Origin: CBCYMI01 sp965183855
Lineage (GTDB): Bacteria; Pseudomonadota; Alphaproteobacteria; Caulobacterales; Maricaulaceae
Reading direction: 5' to 3'
DNA length: 54,463 nt
Assembly (NCBI GenBank): GCA_965183855.1
Contig: CBCYMI010000002.1
Coordinates: 1-54,463 of the forward strand
Positions 44,910 to 52,437 of this stretch are shown one piece after another (within the stretch, counting starts at the first letter, position 1; every line of letters begins with the position of its first letter). Made by a program: the position numbers and the translations under genes. A model generated the notes under the pieces. It searched no databases. It saw nothing but the letters and a program-made list of their open reading frames with translations, and was not told the DNA's origin.

Positions 44910-45416
44910 ATGGAAAAAATCCAAAAAAATAATTTTAGCGTAAATGAATACATTGTTTATCCAGCACATGGTGTTGGTAAAATTACTGCTGTTGAAAAAG
45001 AGATCATTGCGGGATATGATATGGAAGTTTTTGTAATTCTTTTTGAACAGGAAAAAATGACTTTAAGAGTTCCTGTCAGTAAGACACAAGCATGTGGTAT
45101 GCGTTCTCTTTCAAATACTAAAACCATTCAAAGTGCTCTTAAAACTTTAAAAGGGCGAGCCAGAATTCGTAGAACCATGTGGAGCAGACGAGCTCAGAAA
45201 TATGAAACAAAAATTAATTCAGGAAATCTTATTTCAATCGCAGAAGTCGTAAGGGATTTGCATCGCTCTGAGGATCAACAAGAGCAATCATATTCGGAAC
45301 GGCAGCTATATGAAGCAGCCATAGATCGCATGGCAAGAGAAGTTGCTGCTGTTGAAAATATAGACCGGAACACAGCTATTGAGAAATTATCATGCTCACT
45401 TATAAAAGCAGCATAA
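44910..45416 (+). CDS. CarD-family transcription regulator
   Basis: 168 residues. The N-terminal RNA-polymerase-interacting Tudor-like domain starts NEYIVYPAHGVGKITAVEKE, then VILFEQEKMTLRVPVSK. The C-terminal helical DNA-binding part has RRTMWSRRAQKYETKINSG, SIAEVVRDLHR and the ending SERQLYEAAIDRMAREVAAV. CarD binds the beta subunit and stabilises the open promoter complex, notably at rRNA promoters. The ATG at 44910 is chosen over a TTG at 44844 because the family starts here. A terminator follows. Confidence 0.93.
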   Translation: MEKIQKNNFSVNEYIVYPAHGVGKITAVEKEIIAGYDMEVFVILFEQEKMTLRVPVSKTQACGMRSLSNTKTIQSALKTLKGRARIRRTMWSRRAQKYETKINSGNLISIAEVVRDLHRSEDQQEQSYSERQLYEAAIDRMAREVAAVENIDRNTAIEKLSCSLIKAA

Positions 45417-45447
45417 TTTTAAAATGCCTTTTTCAACTCATTTTTAG

Positions 45448-45484
45448 AGTCTCAAAGTAACTTTGTTATTTTGAGACTTTCTTA
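45448..45484 (+). terminator. Probable terminator after carD
   Basis: AGTCTCAAA (45448-45456) and TTTGAGACT (45470-45478) form a 9-bp stem with a 13-base loop, followed by a T-rich stretch. It lies about 30 bp past the stop of the CarD gene. Confidence 0.65.
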
Positions 45485-45636
45485 TTTCTAAAACAAGCCA
45501 AATCTATTTTTATTCCAGTATCTATAATACGCATCACAGAAATGTTATTTCTTGTGAATAATTTTGATACGCATTTATGTTTAATTTGTGATAATTTATA
45601 TCTGATTTTGATTAATAAAACTTATCTGGAATTAAA

Positions 45637-46491
45637 ATGACAACTGAATCAGATTATATTAAATCAGCAACAAAAGCACCCTATCTTGACCAGAAAACAG
45701 AATTAGAGCTTGTCAATAAATGGTGTTTTCATCAGGATGAAAAAGCATTAAAAATATTAATATCAGCCTATATGCGACGTGCGCTTGTAATTGTTAATCG
45801 TTTTCGTCATTTTGATGTTGCATATTCAGATCTAATCCAAGAAGCAAGCCTTGGGCTTATGATTGCAGCCTATAAATTTAATCCTGAAAAAGGGGTACGA
45901 TTTTCAACATATGCAGATTGGTGGGTAAGAGCCCAATTACAGGATTATGTTTTTCGTTATTGGTCAATTGTACGTGTTGGCTCAACTTCTGCGCATAAAA
46001 GTCTATTTTTTAATTTCAGATATTTACGCAATCGGCTTCAACAAGATCATAGCTCCCAATTAAGCCCTAAAAAAAAGCAGGAAATTGCTCAAAAACTAAA
46101 TGTCAGAAATAAAGATGTCATACATATGGAAATGAGATTAAAGATTGCACATTTATCACTCAATACACCATTATCTAATCATACAGATGAAAATTGGCAA
46201 GATCAGCTCCCATCAAATTCATCTAATCCAGAAGAAGAAACAATAAAAAACCTGGATGATCCAAAACTCAAACAAGATTTGCAAAAAGCAATGGAAAGCC
46301 TGGATGATCGAGAATTTTATATTATTAAACACAGATATTTAGATGAGAGCAGACCAACACTTGCTATTTTAGGACAAAAATTAGCGATTTCCAAAGAACG
46401 TGTTCGACAATTGGAACAAAGAGCTTTGTTAAAATTAAAAACATTTCTTAAAAAGAAAAAAACGATACAATCTACTCTAGAACCTGCATAA
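45637..46491 (+). CDS. rpoH: RNA polymerase sigma-32 (heat-shock) factor
   Basis: 284 residues, full length. Region 2 has DLIQEASLGLMIAAYKFNPE then RFSTYADWWVRAQLQDYVFR. The sequence after it (VRVGSTSAHKSLFFNFRYLR) carries the RpoH box variant of the family pattern Q(K/R)LFFNLR, with His-Lys-Ser in front. Region 4 has the HTH KLAISKERVRQLEQRALLKL. It directs transcription of chaperones and proteases and is probably controlled by heat and proteolysis. It follows carD, the usual order. Confidence 0.93.
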   Translation: MTTESDYIKSATKAPYLDQKTELELVNKWCFHQDEKALKILISAYMRRALVIVNRFRHFDVAYSDLIQEASLGLMIAAYKFNPEKGVRFSTYADWWVRAQLQDYVFRYWSIVRVGSTSAHKSLFFNFRYLRNRLQQDHSSQLSPKKKQEIAQKLNVRNKDVIHMEMRLKIAHLSLNTPLSNHTDENWQDQLPSNSSNPEEETIKNLDDPKLKQDLQKAMESLDDREFYIIKHRYLDESRPTLAILGQKLAISKERVRQLEQRALLKLKTFLKKKKTIQSTLEPA

Positions 46492-46991
46492 TAATAGAAA
46501 CTAAAAACAGATCAGTTTATTTCCTGTTCTTATCCATTGAACTCTATAAAAACAAACCCGAATCTTGCCCTATTTAATCCTTATACAAAGACAACCAACC
46601 TATATAAATTAACTCTCTTAAAACAAATAAAGTATTCTTACTAAAAAGAGATTAGACTTTCACCTTTAAAAATAAATTCATTAAATATTTTATTTAAACC
46701 TCACCACAAACCCATAGTATAGTCACAGATCGAAATTACTTTAGAAAATAAATATAAATTATTACTATGATAAACTCAAAAATAGCGAAAGCACATATTA
46801 AATTCCAAACATTTTTAAACCAATCTGATTATTGATTAAAGCAAAACAGCGCGAGCAAACAATTTTTAATCAAAATCTCTTCTCATCAAACCCTTTATTA
46901 TTAATCCTTATAGAATCCAGCTTTACACGATAGGCAAATTTGCTCTAAGATTTAATGAAAGAATAATCAGACGATCCAGCTTATCTATCAT
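46492..46991. other. Spacer between rpoH and tRNA-Arg
   Basis: About 500 AT-rich bases without a supported gene or repeat. It presumably carries the tRNA promoter, but no confident boxes are visible. Confidence 0.5.
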
Positions 46992-47068
46992 GTCCCTGTA
47001 GCTCAGTAGGATAGAGCATCGGATTCCTAATCCGGAGGTCACAGGTTCAAATCCTGTCAGGGACGCCA
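46992..47068 (+). tRNA. tRNA-Arg (anticodon CCT)
   Basis: 77 bases with the CCA encoded. The acceptor arm GTCCCTG pairs with CAGGGAC. The D arm starts with GCTC. The anticodon stem TCGGA/TCCGG (one G-T pair) holds the loop TTCCTAA, giving anticodon CCT, which reads AGG. The T arm ACAGG-TTCAAAT-CCTGT is perfect. The accessory genes begin just after it; tRNA genes are common integration sites, although I found no repeat of the tRNA end on the far side. Confidence 0.97.
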
Positions 47069-47420
47069 AGCTTTTAAAATATGTTTTTTCTTATAAATTT
47101 CATTTTAAACCGACCAATTATAAAACAGACATCATAATAAAAAATAAGCATTTTAAAATATAATTCTCAAATATGTTTGCTCTTATCTTGAAAGAAAAAT
47201 ATTTTGAAAGACAGGATATAAAAAGGAAATATAGAAATCATGTTTAAGATGGTCTAACTTCCTTGCTGATTTTCTAAAGAGTATTCATACATTTATATGA
47301 AATCCAAATATCAGACATTATATAAATTACAAATTTATTATTATTTAATTATAGCTTGATTTAATATTATTTAATCTGTTATACAATCACTAATTATAAC
47401 TGGCATTATAGAGTAATAAA
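47069..47420. other. AT-rich spacer after tRNA-Arg
   Basis: 352 bases without a supported gene. Near 47338-47390 the string TTATTTAAT recurs. No integrase remnant was seen. Confidence 0.5.
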
Positions 47421-48419
47421 ATGAAACATACACAAACTGCGTCAATGCAGAAAAATGCTGTTATCGGGAAATCAGCCTAGTATAGCCTATCTTTAAAAGA
47501 GCAAATATCTTATATAGAGCATGCTCCAGATCATCTAAAACTATTACTGGAACAATTTATTCATGATGGTGTTGTTGTTGTAAAAAATGCCCTTGATAAA
47601 AAATCTTGTCGAAAAGCACTTAACGCTTTTTACAAGCTTGTAAAAAACAATCAGAGTTTATTCAAAGGTTTTGCTAATGAATATGGATATTATAGCAGAC
47701 TTGTTAATATCCATGCTGTTATACCAGAACTTCAGAAATTATTCACAGAAAATAAAGCAATCGAGCTGATTCAATATTTATTCCAATCCAAACCAAGTCT
47801 TTATACCTCCCTTTATTTTGAGCATGGCTCTGCCCAATCTACGCATCGAGATACTCCTTTTTTCTGTACAATACCCAAATATTTTTATCTTGGCGTTTGG
47901 ACTGCTCTTGAGGACATAACTGAAAAAAATGGTGCCTTGAATGTCATTAAAGGAGGACATTTAAGACCTGATCCAGATCTCGAAAAAATTGTGCGTGGGA
48001 AATATAAAAATTTAAATGAAATTGCTTCCAATGATCCAGATTTATGGACAAAATATCAAGATGAAGTTTATAAAGACTGCATTAAGCATGGTCTTAAGGA
48101 AGAACAGGTTTTTGTAGAGGCAGGTGATACTATTATCTGGCATCCTCAGCTTCCACACGGAGGAAGCATGATTCAAGATCCGAGCCTGACAAGGAATAGT
48201 TTTGTTGTTCATACGACCCCAGCAGGCGTTCCAGTTTATCATATAGATATGTTTTTTAACGAATGTCAGCAGCCAAAAACAGATACAGACTGGAAATATC
48301 TAGAATATGACAATACTTATGTTCTTCAACATGATCAAATTGGAATTACACACGAAAAAGTTATAAACATAGAATCAATCCAAAATAAAACGTTATTTGA
48401 AGTTTTATTTTCAAGATGA
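47421..48419 (+). pseudogene. Phytanoyl-CoA dioxygenase-like gene with in-frame TAG at codon 20
   Basis: From the ATG at 47421 one frame runs 333 codons to the stop at 48417-48419, interrupted only by TAG at 47478-47480. After it, 312 codons are clean. Fe(II)/2-oxoglutarate dioxygenase features lie in place: H142 and D144 in STHRDTPFF, the distal H246 in WHPQLPHGGS and R258 in LTRNSFVVH for the 2-oxoglutarate carboxylate. The family hydroxylates lipid-CoA or small metabolites; the substrate is unknown. Between the TAG and a TTG at 47937 there is no ATG, GTG or TTG in frame, so a normal downstream restart would lose the iron ligands H142 and D144. It looks like a very recent nonsense mutation, a read-through gene or an error. 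Confidence 0.83.
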
Positions 48420-48599
48420 GCGTGAAAAGAGTTTTTCAAATAAAAGAAATTCTAACAAAGATTAGAGCACATATTAGAGAAATTGAAATATCTAAGAATA
48501 TCTCTCCAAGATTCGAAATATACATGCTATGAGATAAATAGTTTTTAATTTTCATTTTATCGTCATTCTTCTATAAACACTGTTTTCAATCAATTATAA

Positions 48600-48640
48600 C
48601 TGTGCTAAACTTTTTTAGCACAGCTAATTTTAATCTTTTT
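48600..48640. terminator. Bidirectional terminator-like hairpin
   Basis: CTGTGCTAAA (48600-48609) and TTTAGCACAG (48614-48623) pair perfectly around four bases, followed by a T-rich stretch on the plus strand. It lies between two convergent genes (the dioxygenase and the PPxY protein). Confidence 0.75.
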
Positions 48641-48668
48641 ATAACATTAACACCTATATTTATTGAAT

Positions 48669-50417
48669 TTATACAGTTACGATTGCAGCTCCAAAGATTT
48701 CTGAAATCAGTGTCCCTATACTAGAAACATTCTCTATAATAGCTCCAGTATCTGCTGCTATTTCTTCAGGGTCAATATAAGTAAGTAAATTACTTGCTTC
48801 ATCTATTTCTTCATCTGAAAGGAAAGAACTGACTTCTTCCAATAAGGTATCATCTGTGTTCTCAAAATATAAAGGAGGTGTTGTGTCAACTTCCTCAGAT
48901 TCAATAGGTTGATCTTCCATTATTTGCCTTGGTATATGAGGCTCTTCGGCTTGTTCCTCCTGAGCACGTGCAAGATTTTCTCTTATTACTCTAAAATACT
49001 CAACCTGCTCTTGAGAATTTCCATTTTGAAACATTGTCATAATCTCTTGATATTCCTCTTCTTCAGTGATACCAGCTTGATTGAGAAGGTCTCGAAATTG
49101 CTGTTCAGAAGAAGCCGCTTCTAATGGTCTTGTTGATATACTTCCCTCTTCGACTTGTTCCTCCTGAGCACGTGCAAGATTTTCTCTTATTACTCTAAAA
49201 TACTCAGCCTGCTCTTGGAGATTCCCATTTTGAAACATTGTCATAATCTCTTGATATTCCTCTTCCTCAGTGATACCCGCTTGATCAAGAAGGTTCTGAA
49301 ATCGCTGTACAGGAGACTGAAACGCTAAATCATAATGGATCGTCGTCGCATCTTCACCAAAAAGACGAGCTTCTGTCTCACTATAAACTGGTGGAAGATC
49401 ATTTTCAGCATAGAGAGTTTCTCTATAGACAGGAGGATGCTCATAAGGTGGAGGCAAATCATCCCAGATACTACTTTCTGTACCATCATAAGCAGGAGGA
49501 GCCAAAGGCAAACGCCCAGCTAAAGGGTGACTTACATTATTCGCTGAATCTGCTTCATTTACTTCTTCAATATCAAAAAAATTGGAAACTCTTAAATCAG
49601 GAGAATGATCATCTCCAATTCCAGCGATCAAAGAGGTCAGATCTAATTTAGAATGTGGGTCAACATTATATAATTGGTTTGTTTCACCTGTGTGAGAAAC
49701 CACATCATAATGATTTTTAGAATCTTCTATATGAAATTTTTCTTCCATATCTACAAACATTTGTTTATGAAGCTCATAATTAAGTTCAGTTAATTTTTTA
49801 ACGAGCTTATGAACAGATTCTTTTTTCACCAGACTGTCATATTCAGCATAATATTCCATATAAGCTTTATGAGCACTATTTGCTGAAATAGATTTCTCAT
49901 CAATGATCAGATAAGTATCCAAGTCAGATGTGCCTAAGCTTATCATTTGTTCTGGATTAAATAAATTAATAAAATCAGATAAAGAAAGAGGATCAGGCTT
50001 TTCTGTAAAAACAGCATCACCGTCAAAATCTATATACTGAACACTATTTTTTTTCTCAATATCTTCAATTCTTCCATAATTCCAAAAACCTGTATTTGCC
50101 CAATTATAATCCCAAACAAAACCATAGCCTTTTTTATGAAAATATCCTTCATGATCACGATAATAAGAGCCTTCATCTAACTTACCATAATAAACACTTC
50201 CTCCACCAAATATATCTTCATAATAGGAATACCCATATCCCTTTGGAACATAGGTTTTTCCATCAATATCGAGATAAAATACTTTCTGGAATTTATAATA
50301 AAAATCACTTTCTAAAATTTCTTTAGAATGCTTCATTCCTGTATAAATATCTCTAAATTTAATAGTTATTTTCGGAGCATGTTTTTCATACGCTCTAATT
50401 AAATTAATATTTGCCAT
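48669..50417 (-). CDS. Unrecognised PPxY-motif, repeat-containing protein (candidate host effector)
   Basis: 582 residues, no signal peptide or membrane helix. The N-terminal part (about 40-120) is rich in Tyr, Gly and aromatic pairs (GKTYVPKGYGYSYYEDIFGG, then GSYYRDHEGYFHKKGYGFVW). The middle part (about 180-290) is helical. Residues 300-350 carry four PPxY motifs (PPAY 307, PPPY 322, PPVY 328, PPVY 342), and a fifth (PPLY) is at 514. Two near-identical 68-residue units start at 373 and 441, with GITEEEEYQEIMTMFQNGN and EYFRVIRENLARAQEEQ. The C-terminus is acidic, then hydrophobic. PPxY binds eukaryotic WW domains. There is no family I recognise. The start codon follows a hairpin that covers the AGGA site. 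Confidence 0.7.
   Translation of the reverse strand: MANINLIRAYEKHAPKITIKFRDIYTGMKHSKEILESDFYYKFQKVFYLDIDGKTYVPKGYGYSYYEDIFGGGSVYYGKLDEGSYYRDHEGYFHKKGYGFVWDYNWANTGFWNYGRIEDIEKKNSVQYIDFDGDAVFTEKPDPLSLSDFINLFNPEQMISLGTSDLDTYLIIDEKSISANSAHKAYMEYYAEYDSLVKKESVHKLVKKLTELNYELHKQMFVDMEEKFHIEDSKNHYDVVSHTGETNQLYNVDPHSKLDLTSLIAGIGDDHSPDLRVSNFFDIEEVNEADSANNVSHPLAGRLPLAPPAYDGTESSIWDDLPPPYEHPPVYRETLYAENDLPPVYSETEARLFGEDATTIHYDLAFQSPVQRFQNLLDQAGITEEEEYQEIMTMFQNGNLQEQAEYFRVIRENLARAQEEQVEEGSISTRPLEAASSEQQFRDLLNQAGITEEEEYQEIMTMFQNGNSQEQVEYFRVIRENLARAQEEQAEEPHIPRQIMEDQPIESEEVDTTPPLYFENTDDTLLEEVSSFLSDEEIDEASNLLTYIDPEEIAADTGAIIENVSSIGTLISEIFGAAIVTV
48936..49301 (-). repeat. Two near-identical 204-bp repeats inside the PPxY gene
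   Basis: The core 49140-49301 (residues 373-426) is repeated at 48936-49097 (residues 441-494) at an offset of exactly 204 bp, which is 68 codons. Only a small number of bases differ over about 140 bp. The units are in frame, so the repeat alters length without breaking the protein, a sign of recent duplication. Confidence 0.9.
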
Positions 50418-50450
50418 AAATAATCCTAAAATTAAATTTTAGGATTATTT
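50418..50450 (-). promoter_or_regulatory. Perfect hairpin covering the ribosome-binding site of the PPxY gene
   Basis: AAATAATCCTAAAAT (50418-50432) and ATTTTAGGATTATTT (50436-50450) pair over 15 bp around TAA. In the mRNA it directly precedes the AUG, and AGGA, the only ribosome-binding site, lies in the 3' arm. The stem is almost all A-U. It may act as a thermosensor-like lock on translation, or at the DNA level as a regulator's palindromic operator. Confidence 0.75.
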
Positions 50451-50670
50451 AGCAAAAAAGCGGGTATAATAAAATTAAAACCATACTTTATTATAAATAT
50501 AGGCTTAATTTTGTCGTTTTATGGAATATGGTTTTTTGATTGTTATTTCTTAAAAATAGAGTGTTTAATAAATCTTGATTCCTGGATTATATAATTTTCA
50601 TACATGAAAATAAAAGCATAAATTAAACGTATTATGCGCCATCAATGAATGATCTCAAATGTAAATTTAA
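50451..50670. other. Upstream region of the PPxY gene
   Basis: 220 bases between the hairpin and the IS remnant, presumably holding the PPxY gene promoter. No confident box is visible in the AT-rich sequence. Confidence 0.4.
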
Positions 50671-51376
50671 GAGCTGTCTCAGATTTATTATCATGAGAAA
50701 AACTCGATCGAGCAAAACAAGATAAAGTTTATTGCAAATATAACAGCAGGTTGTGCGGTCAAACGGGTTGGTACACATCACAAGAGACCGATCTATTCCC
50801 TTTAATAAGGATTTTGCGAAAGGATTATCTTATTTCCTGATATCTTAGATTATATTCACCGTATCAAATAGTGCAGACAATCTCATAAAGCTTTTAAGAA
50901 TGGTGTGAAATTGATGAGAGGAGTTTTGGCAGTGTTTGCAAAGCTCAACATGCAAGAAGTATGGCAGACAAAGAATCGTTTTTAGGTTTCTAAAGTGCAG
51001 GTATAGGGTGTATATGAAGATAATCTATGAGATCGCTTCAGTCAGTCAGACATTTACGCCTATTATTGAACGCAAAGGGGATCTGGAATCACATTATTTA
51101 TACGGATTGTTTGGATATTATGCGTTGGGTCTAAGAGGTTTTAAACACTCTTTTTTGTATCACTCATTTAAAGCTGTTTGCAAAAAAGCATTATTACATC
51201 AACATTTTAAAAGCAGAGCAAATGCTCCATAAATGCTAAACTTAAACGTGTTCCCAAAGAAAGCATTTGGGATTCTTGAAGAAATAATATGCTTGGCAGT
51301 TTAAAACCAAAAACGCAATTGAAACCAATAAAAGAACAGGATAAGCAATATATCAATTAATTAAATGGAACAGCCC
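50671..51376 (+). mobile_element. Degraded IS1595-family (ISXO2-like) element
   Basis: About 706 bp with imperfect inverted ends (GAGCTGTCTCAGATTTATTA at the left and, on the other strand, GGGCTGTTCCATTTAATTAA at the right). Broken transposase pieces lie in order: FIANITAGCAVKRVGTHHKR (helix-turn-helix-like part), EIDERSFGSVCKAQHARS (family pattern EIDESYFGG-RKG-RGRG), and IIYEIASVSQTFTPIIERKG followed by LRGFKH. Stop codons and frame changes interrupt it. No target duplication could be confirmed. The same family is present as a fragment at 36565. Confidence 0.82.
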
Positions 51377-51412
51377 CTTATTTCTAATCAACCCTTAAAG
51401 ACAAAACCCTAT

Positions 51413-52330
51413 TTAAATTAGAATGCATTTTGATACTTCCCTAACTGCAGTTATTCCTTCAGAAAAAAGACGCGTATTACTACAAAATCCATGCAAGGCA
51501 TGCTTATATTCCTTGTAAACAACTGGAATTCCTGCAGATTCCAAATGCTTGGTATACACTGATCCTTCCGTTTTTAATGGATCTCTTCCACAAGTGATAA
51601 TATAGGCTGGAGCTAGTCCTGTTAAATCCATTTGAAATAGCGGAGACACTCTTAAATCATGAGCTTGTGCTTTTGTGTTCAAATACAAATCTCTAACCCG
51701 GGTTAAAATCATATTTCCTCCCAGGAATCGAATGATTGACTGTTTTGAGCCTTTTAAGTCTTGAAGCTGTAATAAAGGATAGATTAAGATTTGATATTTT
51801 ATTTTTCGTCTAAAGGTTTGTGCCATTACAGCTGCGATCCCGCCACCTGCAGAATCTCCTGCCAAAAGAATGCGTTTTTGATCTATTAAAAAGGCTTCCT
51901 CTCCTGTTTTAAATAGGAAAGATAAAACGGTTTCTGCATCTTCAATCGCAGCTGGAAATTTATGTTCAGGAGCTAATCGATACTCAATTGATAAAACACG
52001 CACTTTAGAAAAATGCGCTAACCGCCTGCATAATCCATCATGGGTATCCAGATTCCCAACAATATATCCGCCTCCATGAAAAAAAACAATTCCCGCACTT
52101 TTTTGATCTTTTTCAATCATGACAGGCGTATAAAGCCTGGCTGGTATTCTATGCTGTTGCGTTTTAAATTTAATCTGTTGAACCCTTTTCATTTCAGGGC
52201 CTTTTTTATCTGTTTGAATCGTTAGACGATTAAATTCTTTTCTGAAAAACTTTATTTGTTCAGTTGTTAGGCTAAGATTCAAATTTTTTAAATTAACCTG
52301 TTTAAGAAAGCGATTAAAATTACCTGTCAA
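51413..52330 (-). CDS. Alpha/beta hydrolase, hormone-sensitive-lipase-like
   Basis: 305 residues. Motifs of the HSL/type IV lipase family: VFFHGGGYIVGN with the oxyanion HGGG at 85-88, IEYRLAPEHKFPAAIED, and the nucleophile elbow GDSAGGG with S160; acid D250 in CGRDPLKTEG and base H280 in KHALHGF complete the triad. It hydrolyses short- to medium-chain esters; the natural substrate is unknown. The frame begins at TTG (52330) after GGA; the next Met is at residue 47, too far in. It lies 107 bp downstream of the acyl-CoA synthetase gene, same strand. Confidence 0.9.
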   Translation of the reverse strand: MTGNFNRFLKQVNLKNLNLSLTTEQIKFFRKEFNRLTIQTDKKGPEMKRVQQIKFKTQQHRIPARLYTPVMIEKDQKSAGIVFFHGGGYIVGNLDTHDGLCRRLAHFSKVRVLSIEYRLAPEHKFPAAIEDAETVLSFLFKTGEEAFLIDQKRILLAGDSAGGGIAAVMAQTFRRKIKYQILIYPLLQLQDLKGSKQSIIRFLGGNMILTRVRDLYLNTKAQAHDLRVSPLFQMDLTGLAPAYIITCGRDPLKTEGSVYTKHLESAGIPVVYKEYKHALHGFCSNTRLFSEGITAVREVSKCILI

Positions 52331-52437
52331 ACTTTATCCAGCCTTTCTGAGCATTCTTTTTTCAAGATAAAAAATATCTAACATTATACCATTTTCTGAA
52401 ATTATTTTCTATTTTATTCCTATCTTATCTCTGTTTA

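Noticed and set aside
47478..47480. TAG as a pyrrolysine or selenocysteine-type recoding signal
   Set aside because: Position 20 is outside any active site, and no recoding machinery or structure is visible; a nonsense mutation is simpler.
47937..48419. 160-codon TTG-started dioxygenase frame as a separate gene
   Set aside because: The same frame continues upstream to 47481 with the iron ligands, so this is only the 3' half of a longer gene interrupted by TAG.
46992..51376. Complete integrated element with tRNA attachment repeat
   Set aside because: No copy of the tRNA 3' end was found beyond the tRNA and no integrase is present, so only a loose island is claimed.
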